Shown: positions 52,422-61,070 of the stretch, piece after piece
Layout: each line of letters starts with the position of its first letter
Position numbering within the stretch: position 1 is the first letter of the stretch
Origin: Marinisporobacter balticus
Lineage (GTDB): Bacteria > Bacillota > Clostridia > Peptostreptococcales > Thermotaleaceae
DNA length: 64,000 bases
Reading direction: 5' to 3'
Assembly (NCBI RefSeq): GCF_004345705.1
Contig: NZ_SLWV01000015.1
Coordinates: 15,221 to 79,220, forward strand
Notes under the pieces: generated by a model
The model's database searches: none
The model's input: only the letters and a program-made list of their open reading frames with translations
What the model was told of the DNA's origin: nothing
Translations under genes and position numbers: made by a program

Positions 52422-53349
52422 TCATTACCTTTATTTCTTTATAAAATTTTTCTACCCATTCTAAATTCACATATCCGATTCGATCTTCAATCACATTTGC
52501 AGTTCCTGCTGCTACTGCCATTTTAAATGCTTCTTCTAAGTTATTTTCTCTATAGATGGATACAGCGAATCCTGCTACAAATGCATCCCCACAGCCTACC
52601 GAATTAATTGCAGCTGCTTTTGGGGCGCATACCTTATATGCACCTTCCTTTGTAACAAAAATAGCACCCTCATCCCCTAGTGATATGCCTACTACGTCTA
52701 TTCCTTGCTTACAGATATGTTTACATTCAAATATGATTTTATAATCACTATCTAGCTTATATCCTACCAATTCTTCTAATTCTTCAAGATTCGGTTTAAT
52801 CATAAAAGGTTTCGCTTTTATAGCTTCTTCTAAATAGTTTCCTCTAACATCAATAATCATTCTTACATTATTATCCTTTGCAATCTTTACCATATCTCCA
52901 TAAATAGTTTTAGGCAGTCCTTTAGGTACAGAACCTGCTGCAACAATGATTTCACTATATTTTAAGATCTTTATGAATTCTTTTACAAATGCGTTTAATT
53001 CTTTCTTCGTTACCACAGGTCCCTTTTCAGCAACAATCGTTTCTGTATTATTGAGTGGATCAACAATAGCCGTAAATATTCGTGAAGATTCATTGATCTG
53101 TACAAATGACGTATAAATATCTAATTTTTCCAACTCTTCTTCAATAAATTTTCCAGAATATCCTCCTAAAAAGCCTGTAGCATTTACTTTTTCTCCTAAA
53201 ATTGATGTCACTCTAGCGACATTTAATCCCTTACCACCAGCAGTAATCTTCACATCATCTACATGTATGTGATATTTTTTATTTGGTTTAAAATCATTTA
53301 TAACATAAGCCCGATCAATTGCAGGGTTTAAGGTAACTGTAGTAATCAT
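52411..53349 (-). CDS. PfkB family 1-phosphofructokinase / tagatose-6-P kinase
   Basis: A 312-residue ribokinase-fold sugar-phosphate kinase of the FruK/LacC group: VTLNPAIDRAY at the start, ITAGGKGLNVARV near residue 36, and the catalytic anion hole NSVGCGDAFVAGF near 247-260. FruK makes fructose-1,6-bisphosphate from fructose-1-phosphate; LacC phosphorylates tagatose-6-phosphate. No PTS gene is adjacent, so the substrate cannot be decided. Confidence 0.88.
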   Translation of the reverse strand: MITTVTLNPAIDRAYVINDFKPNKKYHIHVDDVKITAGGKGLNVARVTSILGEKVNATGFLGGYSGKFIEEELEKLDIYTSFVQINESSRIFTAIVDPLNNTETIVAEKGPVVTKKELNAFVKEFIKILKYSEIIVAAGSVPKGLPKTIYGDMVKIAKDNNVRMIIDVRGNYLEEAIKAKPFMIKPNLEELEELVGYKLDSDYKIIFECKHICKQGIDVVGISLGDEGAIFVTKEGAYKVCAPKAAAINSVGCGDAFVAGFAVSIYRENNLEEAFKMAVAAGTANVIEDRIGYVNLEWVEKFYKEIKVMRLE

Positions 53350-53439
53350 TATATCCCCTTCTTACTCTTTACAATTTCTAAATTTACAAAAGTCACAAAT
53401 CTATTATAAACACAAATACAACTATTTGCAAAGAGTTTT

Positions 53440-53580
53440 TTATTTAATTCTATCTTTTATATCTAACTTATACAATAGTTCTTTGATCTCTTTTAACAAT
53501 AGAATAATTTTATTTAGAGAATATTGTATCGTAATTAATATAATAAAAAAAATCATTCCTCCAACTACCCAATAATTCAT
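53440..53580 (-). CDS. Small membrane protein, 46 residues
   Basis: A short ORF with start ATG 53580, GGAG nine bases upstream, and stop at 53440. Residues 3-19 form one hydrophobic helix (WVVGGMIFFIILITIQY), followed by an amphipathic, Lys/Glu-rich helix. The order resembles small clostridial membrane proteins of unknown role. It lies alone between the sugar kinase and the SSB gene, on the same strand as both. Confidence 0.6.
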   Translation of the reverse strand: MNYWVVGGMIFFIILITIQYSLNKIILLLKEIKELLYKLDIKDRIK

Positions 53581-53678
53581 CTTTTTTCACTCCCATTTTA
53601 TCATCTTAACATTATTATAATCTATTTTCATCTCTTTCGTAAAGTAAGTAATTACATCCTTTTCATTGGCTATACGAT

Positions 53679-53716
53679 AATAAAAACACACCTTATAAAA
53701 GTGTGTTTTTTATTAT
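53679..53716 (-). terminator. Terminator of SSB gene
   Basis: AAAAACACAC / GTGTGTTTTT stem with T run, 28 bp past the SSB stop. Confidence 0.85.
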
Positions 53717-53743
53717 ACTTTGTGCAATCATTTTTTATTCATC

Positions 53744-54376
53744 TTAATTATTATCCTCACTGATTTCCATTTTAGATATAGATACTTCATAAGCTACCCG
53801 TGTTGCTGTTTCATCATCACTTAGCCGCTTTTGATATGTCCTACTCTGAACCCTACCCCAGATCTTTAGGTGATCTCCCACCTTCAGTTTTTCTGAAAAT
53901 CTTGCGTTTCTTCCCCAGGCAATACAAGGAATATAATCTGACTTATTATAGGGCCTATTTACTGCAATTAATATATCTGTGATCTCTCTTCCAAAAGGTG
54001 TTGATCGATATCCTGGTGGCTTGCAAATATATCCATCTAATACGATTTGATTCGGATTTTTTACAGTTTCTTCCTCGCATAAAGATAATTCTCGGGCAAA
54101 AATAGTCAAAATCAATTTGTTTTTACCATCTACATATTTGTTATAGGATCTTAACTGCCCCTCAACCTTAACGGTTGTTCCTACATCCATGTTAAAATCC
54201 ATCATAATGCGTTCTGATACAGTTATAGGCAATATATCATTATAGTCACTTAGCCGGGCAACATTTATCTCAAAAGTGTAAAATCCTTCTCCGTACATTT
54301 CATGACTAAAGACTAAAGGTGAATGTATTTCTCCTACAGCCGTTACTACATTGGTATCAATCTCTTTATCTGACAT
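53744..54376 (-). CDS. Single-stranded DNA-binding protein with two OB folds
   Basis: A 210-residue protein with two SSB-like OB folds: residues about 8-105 and 115-203. The second fold is better conserved (YICKPPGYRSTPFGREITDILIAVNRPY, YIPCIAWGRNARF). It lacks the acidic C-terminal tip (DDDIPF-type) of replication SSB; the end is KMEISEDNN. Such proteins are common in Clostridia beside the normal SSB, and their specific role is unsettled. Confidence 0.82.
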   Translation of the reverse strand: MSDKEIDTNVVTAVGEIHSPLVFSHEMYGEGFYTFEINVARLSDYNDILPITVSERIMMDFNMDVGTTVKVEGQLRSYNKYVDGKNKLILTIFARELSLCEEETVKNPNQIVLDGYICKPPGYRSTPFGREITDILIAVNRPYNKSDYIPCIAWGRNARFSEKLKVGDHLKIWGRVQSRTYQKRLSDDETATRVAYEVSISKMEISEDNN

Positions 54377-54471
54377 TCAACCCCCACGCTCCTTCCTAAT
54401 TCTTATGTACCTTTTTAGGGTTAATCTACAACTATATTTATTCAACATCGGACGAGATTATGATTAAGAAA

Positions 54472-54501
54472 TAAAAAAAGAGAAAATTAATTTCTCTCTT
54501 C
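54472..54501 (-). terminator. Terminator of Mur-ligase-like gene
   Basis: AGAGAAA / TTTCTCT stem with loop TTAAT and T7 run, overlapping the stop codon. Confidence 0.8.
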
Positions 54502-55923
54502 TAAAAATTCTTTTATAAATTTTTCCCCTTGCTCCATACCATACTCTCCAACAAGCAATATCAAATCCTTGTTTTCTGCATATAATAAAGCAATCTTTAG
54601 TGCATCTTTTAACTTTTCCTTATGTATATATGAAATTTCATTTTCTGTTAATATCTGATGAAAGATTTTCTTTTCTTTTTCTGAAACTTGATCCTTTTTT
54701 GTCACACAATCCACACTGCAAGTTGTAATAATATTTACTGATTTTATTCCTTTTACCCAACTACATAAAATCTCCGCATTCTGCTTATTTAATCCCATTC
54801 TTTCGTTTCCTATGATTGCATTTACCATATATAAATTCTCATAATCCACACTCTGAATCGTTTCAAACATTGCTTCATAGCTTGATGGATCATGACTCAT
54901 GTCATCGATGATTTGGTACCGATCTGCATAAATCCTATGCATTCTCCTTTTTATTCCTTGAAATTTTTCAAAAGATCTTTCAATATCCTCTGGTAAGACA
55001 CCATACATTAAAGCTACACCAATGGCAGCTAATGTATTATAAACATTATGCCTCCCCAATAGATGAATCACAACAGTAAATTCCATAGGATCAATTTCCA
55101 TATCATTACACGGCGTCATTCCACGCTGAATACAACAATTAAACTTGATAAGTGGAACCGTTTCTATACTAGATGCTGTAATGGTTGCTCTTGAACAAAG
55201 CCCATAGGTTATAATCAATCTGTTTTTGATATCTCTTAATAACACTATGCTGCTTGGATCATCCGCATTAATAATAATATTTCCATTTTCAGGAATATAT
55301 TTTAAAACACTTTTCTGCATCTCCAAATAGTCCATATTTTTGTCCATCGGTTCAATTCCTATATTCGCATATACCATTGTATCAAATTTCACCCCACACA
55401 GAAGATCTTCTTTCATATATGGATCTTCTACTTCCATAATTATAATTTTCACATCCATTTTTATCATATGATCCAAAATCTCTAAAAGTTTGTTTGCATC
55501 AAAATCCATTAGATTCATTTCTATTTTCGCTTTGCCAATACATATTTCTTGTGTGCTTATATATCCGCTAACCGAGCCTTGTTCTTCGAATATATGACTG
55601 ATGATCTTTGCTGTTGTTGTTTTACCATTTTTCCCTGCAACCCCTATTATTTTCAATTTCTCAAAAGGATAATCATATAACTTATTGCTTAAATCCCAAA
55701 ACAAAGAAATAGGATCTTCTATATATTTTATAGGAACAGTGTTTTTTCTATCTATCATAGCAATTTCTTTTGTAAATATAAGCACTGCACCCTGTTTTAT
55801 TGCATAGTCAATAATCTCTTCTTCCCCTAATCCTTCTTTTTTTATGGCAATAAAAGCATATCCTGGCTGAACTTTCTCTCCATCACAAGTAATACCTGTA
55901 ATGTTTATTCCTTCAACTAGCAT
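54487..55923 (-). CDS. Divergent Mur ligase (MurE-like)
   Basis: A 478-residue protein with the three-domain MurE layout: UDP-binding-like N-domain (ITGITCDGEKVQPGYAFIAIKK), central ATPase with P-loop GVAGKNGKTTT (95-105), and a C-domain. Key MurE features are changed. The TNLT-x-DHLDYH region is replaced by ANIGIEPMDKNMDYLEMQK, the carbamylated-lysine neighbourhood is altered (MEVEDPYMKEDLL in place of the EVSSH..R type), and no DNPR diaminopimelate motif is present. It is therefore probably not the housekeeping MurE. It may ligate another amino acid or have lost activity. ATG follows AGAGGAGATG. Confidence 0.75.
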   Translation of the reverse strand: MLVEGINITGITCDGEKVQPGYAFIAIKKEGLGEEEIIDYAIKQGAVLIFTKEIAMIDRKNTVPIKYIEDPISLFWDLSNKLYDYPFEKLKIIGVAGKNGKTTTAKIISHIFEEQGSVSGYISTQEICIGKAKIEMNLMDFDANKLLEILDHMIKMDVKIIIMEVEDPYMKEDLLCGVKFDTMVYANIGIEPMDKNMDYLEMQKSVLKYIPENGNIIINADDPSSIVLLRDIKNRLIITYGLCSRATITASSIETVPLIKFNCCIQRGMTPCNDMEIDPMEFTVVIHLLGRHNVYNTLAAIGVALMYGVLPEDIERSFEKFQGIKRRMHRIYADRYQIIDDMSHDPSSYEAMFETIQSVDYENLYMVNAIIGNERMGLNKQNAEILCSWVKGIKSVNIITTCSVDCVTKKDQVSEKEKKIFHQILTENEISYIHKEKLKDALKIALLYAENKDLILLVGEYGMEQGEKFIKEFLEERN

Positions 55924-55996
55924 GGATTCATCTCCTCTTTCACTATAGGGCTACTTGATTATATTTTTCTCAACCTGAAATGAAATATGTATTGAT

Positions 55997-56037
55997 AAAA
56001 AAAATAGAGACATGAAATGATTTCATGTCTCTATTTA
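55997..56037 (-). terminator. Terminator of the NSS transporter operon
   Basis: Perfect stem AATAGAGACATGAAAT with its complement and a T8 run on the minus strand, shortly after the small-subunit gene. Confidence 0.9.
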
Positions 56038-56042
56038 ACACT

Positions 56043-56150
56043 TTAGGATTCCTTATTTTTTGAGCTAAAAGCCTTATTGATCAATACAATAAAACCAATT
56101 AGATAAAACCCAATCGTCCCACTCATCATTAAAATAGACGTTGTTGACAT
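56043..56150 (-). CDS. NSS transporter small subunit, MetS-like (35 residues)
   Basis: A 35-residue single-helix membrane protein (TSILMMSGTIGFYLIGFIVLI, then a basic tail). It starts one base after the transporter stop (TAA-A-ATG) with GGGGAGGAG as ribosome site. Size, position and sequence fit the MetS family of small subunits required by methionine/alanine-type NSS importers such as MetP. Confidence 0.85.
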   Translation of the reverse strand: MSTTSILMMSGTIGFYLIGFIVLINKAFSSKNKES

Positions 56151-56151
56151 T

Positions 56152-57651
56152 TTATCTCTCCTCCCCTGATTTTCCCTGTGTAATATCTCTTCCTTTACCA
56201 ATTTTATTGGCCAACCAATTATTTAAAATTAGTGCCAAACCAATCAAAATAGTAAATTGGAATACAATTGTTCCCGGGCTATATACTTCAAATGGCTTCC
56301 ACCAGCTATCTGGATACCATCCTACAGCTTGCCACATCCACCAACCCGTAAGAATTACAAATAGTACTGGGAATAATCTTATACATATACTCCACCATTT
56401 TCCTATTTTAATATCTGACCACGCTGTATTGATCACCTTATTTCTCGCCTCTTCTAAACCATATTTAATAAGGGCAAAAGCCACAAACAATCCACTTACT
56501 AATAAACCAATTCCTAATACAAAATCTTGATTATTCAAAAAATCCAAACTATAAGCAGAAGGAATCCCACACACAAATCCTAAAGTAGCAATAGCTACCG
56601 TCGCTTTTTTACGTGTCATTCCCATATCCATTAAATTCCTTACCCCTACTTCTATCATTGGCAATAAAGATGAAAGTGCTGCAATAGACATGGCTAAGAA
56701 GAACATTGCTGCTAAAATCCGTCCAGCTGGCATAGTTGGAAGTAGCTGTGCTAAATAAATAAACGCCAATCCTGTATTATTTGAAGTGATCGCTTGATCT
56801 ATAAATGCTTGATTTGGAGACAATGCAAATATAGCTGGTAATATGGTAAGTGCCGCAATAAGCGAACCTACATTATTTCCAAACCCCATAATCATACAAT
56901 TCCCTGCGATATCTTCTTTTTTCTTTGTGTACACTGCATAAGTGATAATAAATCCCCATCCAGCACCTGTTGACCATGCAGCTTGCGTAAATGCCTCCAA
57001 CCAAATTTTAGGATTTTTTAGCATATATAACTTAGGACTAAATAAATATTCAAGTCCTTTCTCTGCGCCAGGAAGGGTTACAGATCTTATGACTGCCACA
57101 ATCAATAATATAAATAAGGTAGGTATCATAATTTTACTAGCCTTTTCAATTCCTTCATTTACACCTTTATAAATAATAATTCCTGCAATCAACATTGCAA
57201 CAAAATGGAAAAAGATTGTCTGTGATGGTGTAGTTGTGAATGTATTCCATATTGCCTCTGTAGTCTCTGTTCCCATATTCGGTTTAAAGACCCCTGATAC
57301 AGCTAATGTAAAATACTTCATACACCACCCCATAACAACTGAATAGTAAAACATAATCGCTAAGCATACGGCTGCAATCCATGTCCCCATCCATGCAAAT
57401 TTTCGTCCAACAAAATCTCTAAAGGCTCCTATTGTTCCTAGTCCTGTTTTTCTGCCCATTACCATCTCACCCATAAGTAATGGAATAGCCCAAACAAACA
57501 GTGCAACTGTCCAAGCAATAAGAAATGGTCCTCCTCCGTTAGCTGCAGCTACTCTTGGAAATCTCCATATATTCCCGGTTCCTATAGCCATTCCCATAGC
57601 TGCTGCAATAAATCCCCATCTACTTCCCCACTGTTCTTTTTGTCCACTCAT
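56152..57651 (-). CDS. Sodium-dependent amino-acid transporter (NSS, MetP-like)
   Basis: A 499-residue LeuT-fold symporter with about 12 membrane segments. The N-terminal WGSRWGFIAAAMGMAIGTGNIWRFPRV-like region (unwound helix 1, residues about 7-33) is intact. A MetS-like small subunit gene follows, so methionine or alanine uptake with sodium is likely. I set the start at ATG 57651 with AAAGGAGG six bases upstream; 17 extra in-frame codons upstream lie in the leader. Expression may be controlled by the leader terminator at 57690-57717. Confidence 0.88.
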   Translation of the reverse strand: MSGQKEQWGSRWGFIAAAMGMAIGTGNIWRFPRVAAANGGGPFLIAWTVALFVWAIPLLMGEMVMGRKTGLGTIGAFRDFVGRKFAWMGTWIAAVCLAIMFYYSVVMGWCMKYFTLAVSGVFKPNMGTETTEAIWNTFTTTPSQTIFFHFVAMLIAGIIIYKGVNEGIEKASKIMIPTLFILLIVAVIRSVTLPGAEKGLEYLFSPKLYMLKNPKIWLEAFTQAAWSTGAGWGFIITYAVYTKKKEDIAGNCMIMGFGNNVGSLIAALTILPAIFALSPNQAFIDQAITSNNTGLAFIYLAQLLPTMPAGRILAAMFFLAMSIAALSSLLPMIEVGVRNLMDMGMTRKKATVAIATLGFVCGIPSAYSLDFLNNQDFVLGIGLLVSGLFVAFALIKYGLEEARNKVINTAWSDIKIGKWWSICIRLFPVLFVILTGWWMWQAVGWYPDSWWKPFEVYSPGTIVFQFTILIGLALILNNWLANKIGKGRDITQGKSGEER

Positions 57652-57689
57652 GTAATTCCTCCTTTGTTTTTTGATAAAACAATAAAAAA

Positions 57690-57717
57690 ATTCCCACCCC
57701 AAAAGGGACGAGAATGT
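57690..57717 (-). promoter_or_regulatory. Leader terminator (attenuator) before NSS gene
   Basis: ATTCTCGTCCC / GGGGTGGGAAT hairpin followed by T7, located between a consensus promoter and the transporter ribosome site. RNA starting near 57771 would meet it after about 55 nt, so readthrough must be regulated or partial. It resembles T-box terminators in sequence, but no T-box motif precedes it. Confidence 0.7.
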
Positions 57718-57777
57718 ATTCTCTATAAAATATCATTTTAACTATTCTCTTTCATATTATTCCCTTATTGTCTATTT

Positions 57778-57806
57778 ATTATACATGATAAGTCGATAAA
57801 AGTCAA
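57778..57806 (-). promoter_or_regulatory. Consensus sigma-A promoter of NSS transporter
   Basis: TTGACT (57806-57801), 17-bp spacer, TATAAT (57783-57778) on the minus strand; one mismatch from consensus in twelve positions. Confidence 0.88.
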
Positions 57807-57838
57807 ATTTTAGCTTTTTCGACTTGTATATCTAAATA

Positions 57839-58618
57839 TCATTCTTTTTTTCTTTCGCTTTCTTTTTGCATTCCTGTATGATCTATATAAAAATCATCTT
57901 TTATAATTAGTTCAGATATCGGAACAATTTCATATCCTTCTTTTTGGAGTCTTTCAATCACCAGTGGAAGATACGCTAATACATATTTGGCATTATTATG
58001 AAACAATACAATAGAACCTTTTTTTATATTTCTTGTAACACGATCCACTACTGGCTGAGTCCCTAATTCCTTCCAATCTAAAGAGTCTACATCCCATTGA
58101 ATCGTATAATATCCATTTTCCTTTGCTGTCTCAATTAATTGATTATTATAATCGCCAAATGGCGGTCTAAATAATATTGGTTTCATCTGGGTAATTTTTT
58201 CGATTTTCCCACCTGTTTCATTTAATTCTTGCGCAATTTGAGAAGCAGATAGTTTTGACATATGTGGATGTGTACTAGAATGATTGCCAATATTATGCCC
58301 TTTGTCATGAATCAATTTTACCATATCTGGATATTTATCTACCCAAAATCCTACTAAAAAAAATGTACTCTTTACATTATATTTGTCCAAAATATCAAGT
58401 ATTCCCTTCGTATATTGATCCCCCCAAGCTGCATCGAAGCTTATTGCAACCTTTTTCTCCTCTGTGTCTACACAATATATAGGCAAAGTTTTATCTCTAT
58501 TCATCACCCCGACAATCGCATTCCCAAAATCACCAAGGTATATGCAAGAAATACTTACAATTGCAAAAATAATTACGATACTAAGTACAAGTTTTCGATT
58601 AATAATCCATATTTTCAT
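57839..58618 (-). CDS. PdaB-like polysaccharide deacetylase
   Basis: A 259-residue membrane-anchored NodB deacetylase. A TM/signal segment (about residues 7-27) is followed by NodB motifs ISFDAAWG (metal and catalytic Asp), GNHSSTHPHM (two His ligands) and FRPPFG. FDAAWG is typical of the PdaB sporulation subfamily, which is needed for spore cortex maintenance in Bacillus. ATG 58618 was chosen with GAGGGGG upstream; eight in-frame codons earlier lack a ribosome site. Confidence 0.85.
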   Translation of the reverse strand: MKIWIINRKLVLSIVIIFAIVSISCIYLGDFGNAIVGVMNRDKTLPIYCVDTEEKKVAISFDAAWGDQYTKGILDILDKYNVKSTFFLVGFWVDKYPDMVKLIHDKGHNIGNHSSTHPHMSKLSASQIAQELNETGGKIEKITQMKPILFRPPFGDYNNQLIETAKENGYYTIQWDVDSLDWKELGTQPVVDRVTRNIKKGSIVLFHNNAKYVLAYLPLVIERLQKEGYEIVPISELIIKDDFYIDHTGMQKESERKKE

Positions 58619-58777
58619 CCCAGTGCCCCCTCTATCATCCATTGTTGTTGTAGTATTAAATTTATTCTAAAAATTTTATTATATGCTAAAAATTTTTAGA
58701 TCTTTCTATATCATTACGCCATAATCAAAATTCATTTACTGCGTTGATACGAGGGTTTGCGTTAAAATAGCTAAAGA

Positions 58778-59260
58778 CTATCTTAAAACTTTCATAAAAA
58801 AAAGCATTTCTTCGTGTGAAAAATTCAATTTCTTATATAATGCATGGGCCCGTATATTGTCTTTTTCAGCATTTAATTGTATGCGTATATAACCATTATT
58901 TTTTGCATAATTCAACAGTAATTCCATTACTTCCTTTCCGATTTCGCGCCCGCGATAATCTTCATGAATAAAAAGATCATCAATAATAAATGACCTCCCC
59001 ATAGACCATATACTATAAACACTCCAAGTATTTGCATATCCAATAACTTTTTTGTCATATTCAACAATAAACATCATAATCTCATGCTTTTTAGATAGTG
59101 CCTCGCCAAAAACTGATTTCATATCTTCTTCCGTTGGAAGTTTTAAATAATTCCAATAGGGATGTTCTTTTCGAACAGATTTTATGAAATCTAAATTTAG
59201 ACGAATATATGCTTCTTCATCTTCTAGACTACAAAGCCTAACATGCAAACGTTCATTCAC
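58778..59260 (-). CDS. GNAT family N-acetyltransferase
   Basis: A 160-residue acetyltransferase with the acetyl-CoA motif A (FIIDDLFIHEDYRGREIGKEVMELLL, residues about 91-115) and motif B (IQLNAEKDNIRAHALYKKLNF). Start GTG 59260 follows AAGGAGAGG. Substrate unknown. Confidence 0.87.
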   Translation of the reverse strand: MNERLHVRLCSLEDEEAYIRLNLDFIKSVRKEHPYWNYLKLPTEEDMKSVFGEALSKKHEIMMFIVEYDKKVIGYANTWSVYSIWSMGRSFIIDDLFIHEDYRGREIGKEVMELLLNYAKNNGYIRIQLNAEKDNIRAHALYKKLNFSHEEMLFFMKVLR

Positions 59261-59343
59261 AATAAATCCTCTCCTTTCTTTATGAATGTAATTATATTAT
59301 ATATTATCCATTTATTTGATTTTCCCTGCATTTTATTTATACG

Positions 59344-59379
59344 AAAAAGGCAGGTAATAAATACCTACCTTTTCATTTT
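59344..59379 (-). terminator. Terminator of lipoprotein deacetylase gene
   Basis: AAAGGTAGGTA / TACCTGCCTTT stem (one mismatch), T-rich tail, 13 bp past the stop. Confidence 0.7.
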
Positions 59380-59391
59380 TATGCCATTTTT

Positions 59392-60486
59392 CTATTTTTC
59401 CAGTATATAAGTTCTTATTTCTTTATTGGCTGTTTTTTCAACATCTATAACTTCCTTATAATTTTCAGGAATTGTTACAATGTCTGAATCTCCATCAGAT
59501 ATATATCTTACTCGATTTCCTTTATCAAAATGATTTAACCAATCATACATGCCCACACCTTGTACATATTTTTGAAGGTCACTCGCCCTTACTCTATGAA
59601 TCGCTAATGGATTAAAGTCCAAATGATAAGGAGATTTGTATGGATCCCATCCTACATTTAGAATTGCAATATTTTTATAATTTATTCCTTCATCACTTCC
59701 CGATTCTAAGTATTTATATAATTCTTCGTTCTTAGGTCTATGCCCAAATGGAAGAGCTTGGGTATTTACGTCATAATCAGGTAAATACTTTTTAACTAAT
59801 TTTACAACACTTGCTAATTCTTTTTGAATTCTTTTTTCATCATTTACTTCTTTATAGTCTACATGGGTAGCTGTATGATTTCCTATATCCATTCCTTTGT
59901 CAACAATATATTGAAACTTATATGCTAAATGTTCTTTCTGTCCAAAGGGAACATTATCATTCACAAAGAAAGTAGCTTCTAGCGGAAAATCCGGATGCTT
60001 TTCATTGAAATCTTCAAGGATTGCAACTGCACAGTCAGGATCAATTGCAAAGTCACCTTGCTCATTTTGTATCCTATTAAAATTATTTTGCCATCCATCA
60101 TCAAAGGTAATTACAATCGGTGTATAGCCTGCTTCTGTTGTAATATTTCCAGTTACATAATCTTTTAGGCTTATGGGTCTGTATCCTTTATCATATAAGT
60201 ATTGCAAATCTTTTCTAAAATTCTCTGGCGTCCTTGTCCAAACTGCTTCTGGCTCGCTTATACTATGGTACATAAGTACCATAATTTGCCCTGCTTCATT
60301 CGGCTTAATTTTTTGCAAATCAATTTCTTTTTTTTCTTCTTTTTGTTTCTCTTGATTTTCTTGAAGCTTTTCTGTTTTTACAATTGCTTTTTCTTCCTCT
60401 TTTACAGGGGTTTGGGAAGCATTTGTAGCACAACCCGTTAGCATGAAACTTATTAAAATGAAAAATGCAATGATTTTTTTATTCAT
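59392..60486 (-). CDS. Polysaccharide deacetylase lipoprotein
   Basis: A 364-residue surface lipoprotein. The signal ends in lipobox LTGC (Cys 19), followed by a Glu/Lys-rich linker (25-60) and a NodB domain: MVLMYHSI, VITFDDGWQNNF (catalytic Asp pair), DIGNHTATHVDY (His ligands), LPFGHRP. It probably removes N-acetyl groups from cell-wall or surface polysaccharide outside the membrane. It is not near the other PdaB-like gene in sequence type. Confidence 0.88.
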   Translation of the reverse strand: MNKKIIAFFILISFMLTGCATNASQTPVKEEEKAIVKTEKLQENQEKQKEEKKEIDLQKIKPNEAGQIMVLMYHSISEPEAVWTRTPENFRKDLQYLYDKGYRPISLKDYVTGNITTEAGYTPIVITFDDGWQNNFNRIQNEQGDFAIDPDCAVAILEDFNEKHPDFPLEATFFVNDNVPFGQKEHLAYKFQYIVDKGMDIGNHTATHVDYKEVNDEKRIQKELASVVKLVKKYLPDYDVNTQALPFGHRPKNEELYKYLESGSDEGINYKNIAILNVGWDPYKSPYHLDFNPLAIHRVRASDLQKYVQGVGMYDWLNHFDKGNRVRYISDGDSDIVTIPENYKEVIDVEKTANKEIRTYILEK

Positions 60487-60857
60487 GTATATTTTTTTCC
60501 TCCCTCATTTATATCTCTATAGTTCACCAAGTGTAAGGTTATTATCTATCTTTTTTAATTTTTGCATAAAGCATTCGAAAAAAATAATAAGTAAAATAGA
60601 CTGGCATACTGACGCGTTATTTTTTTGAAGATGCCTAATTTGAAGATAAAATTTATACTTGGATATCTATATATACCATTATATAATAGGATTCTTGTAG
60701 AATCCAGTTTGAAAACAATAGAAAAAATAGAAATTTATTGTTTTTTTCAGATTTTTCCTTTAAAAATCAAATTTTACAAGACATAATCTTTATAAATAGT
60801 ACAAAAAATAAAAAGGAATAGATCTACACTTAAAATATACTTTAAGGAGGGTTTTTC
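60487..60857. other. Divergent intergenic region, 371 bp
   Basis: Very AT-rich. It must contain promoters for the lipoprotein deacetylase (minus) and the 62-residue gene (plus), but no convincing pair of hexamers was found. One inverted repeat, GGATTC-TTGTA-GAATCC, lies at 60689-60705 next to a TATAAT-like stretch and is a possible operator. Confidence 0.4.
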
Positions 60858-61046
60858 TTGTCTATCATAAGAAGCCAATATACAAATATAAAAGGAAATA
60901 GAGTAGAGTCAAGCAGAAGGACATTCAAGGTTGAAGAAAGACATTTTTTACACGAACCCAAATCACAAAAATCCCAATTAGAGAGTAGCCATCAACATGG
61001 CACAAGAAAAGATGTAAAAGTAAAAATGGATAGAAAATTGACATAG
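60858..61046 (+). CDS. Small basic hypothetical protein, 62 residues
   Basis: A 62-residue, highly charged protein rich in Lys, Arg, Ser and His with no hydrophobic segment. It starts at TTG 60858 with AAGGAGGG seven bases before it and is followed at once by a terminator that starts at its stop codon, so it looks like a real single gene. I do not recognise the family. Location among spore-related genes (SASP, PdaB-like) is only suggestive. Confidence 0.6.
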   Translation: MSIIRSQYTNIKGNRVESSRRTFKVEERHFLHEPKSQKSQLESSHQHGTRKDVKVKMDRKLT

Positions 61047-61070
61047 GGTAGCATCGCTACCCTATCTTTT
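61043..61070. terminator. Bidirectional terminator
   Basis: Perfect ATAGGGTAGC / GCTACCCTAT stem with loop ATC and a T-rich tail; shared by the 62-residue gene and the convergent QueG-like gene. Confidence 0.88.

Noticed and set aside
57690..57717. T-box riboswitch before the NSS transporter
   Set aside because: The terminator resembles T-box terminators, but no GGGTGG-ACC-CG motif or stem I elements precede it and the leader is too short.
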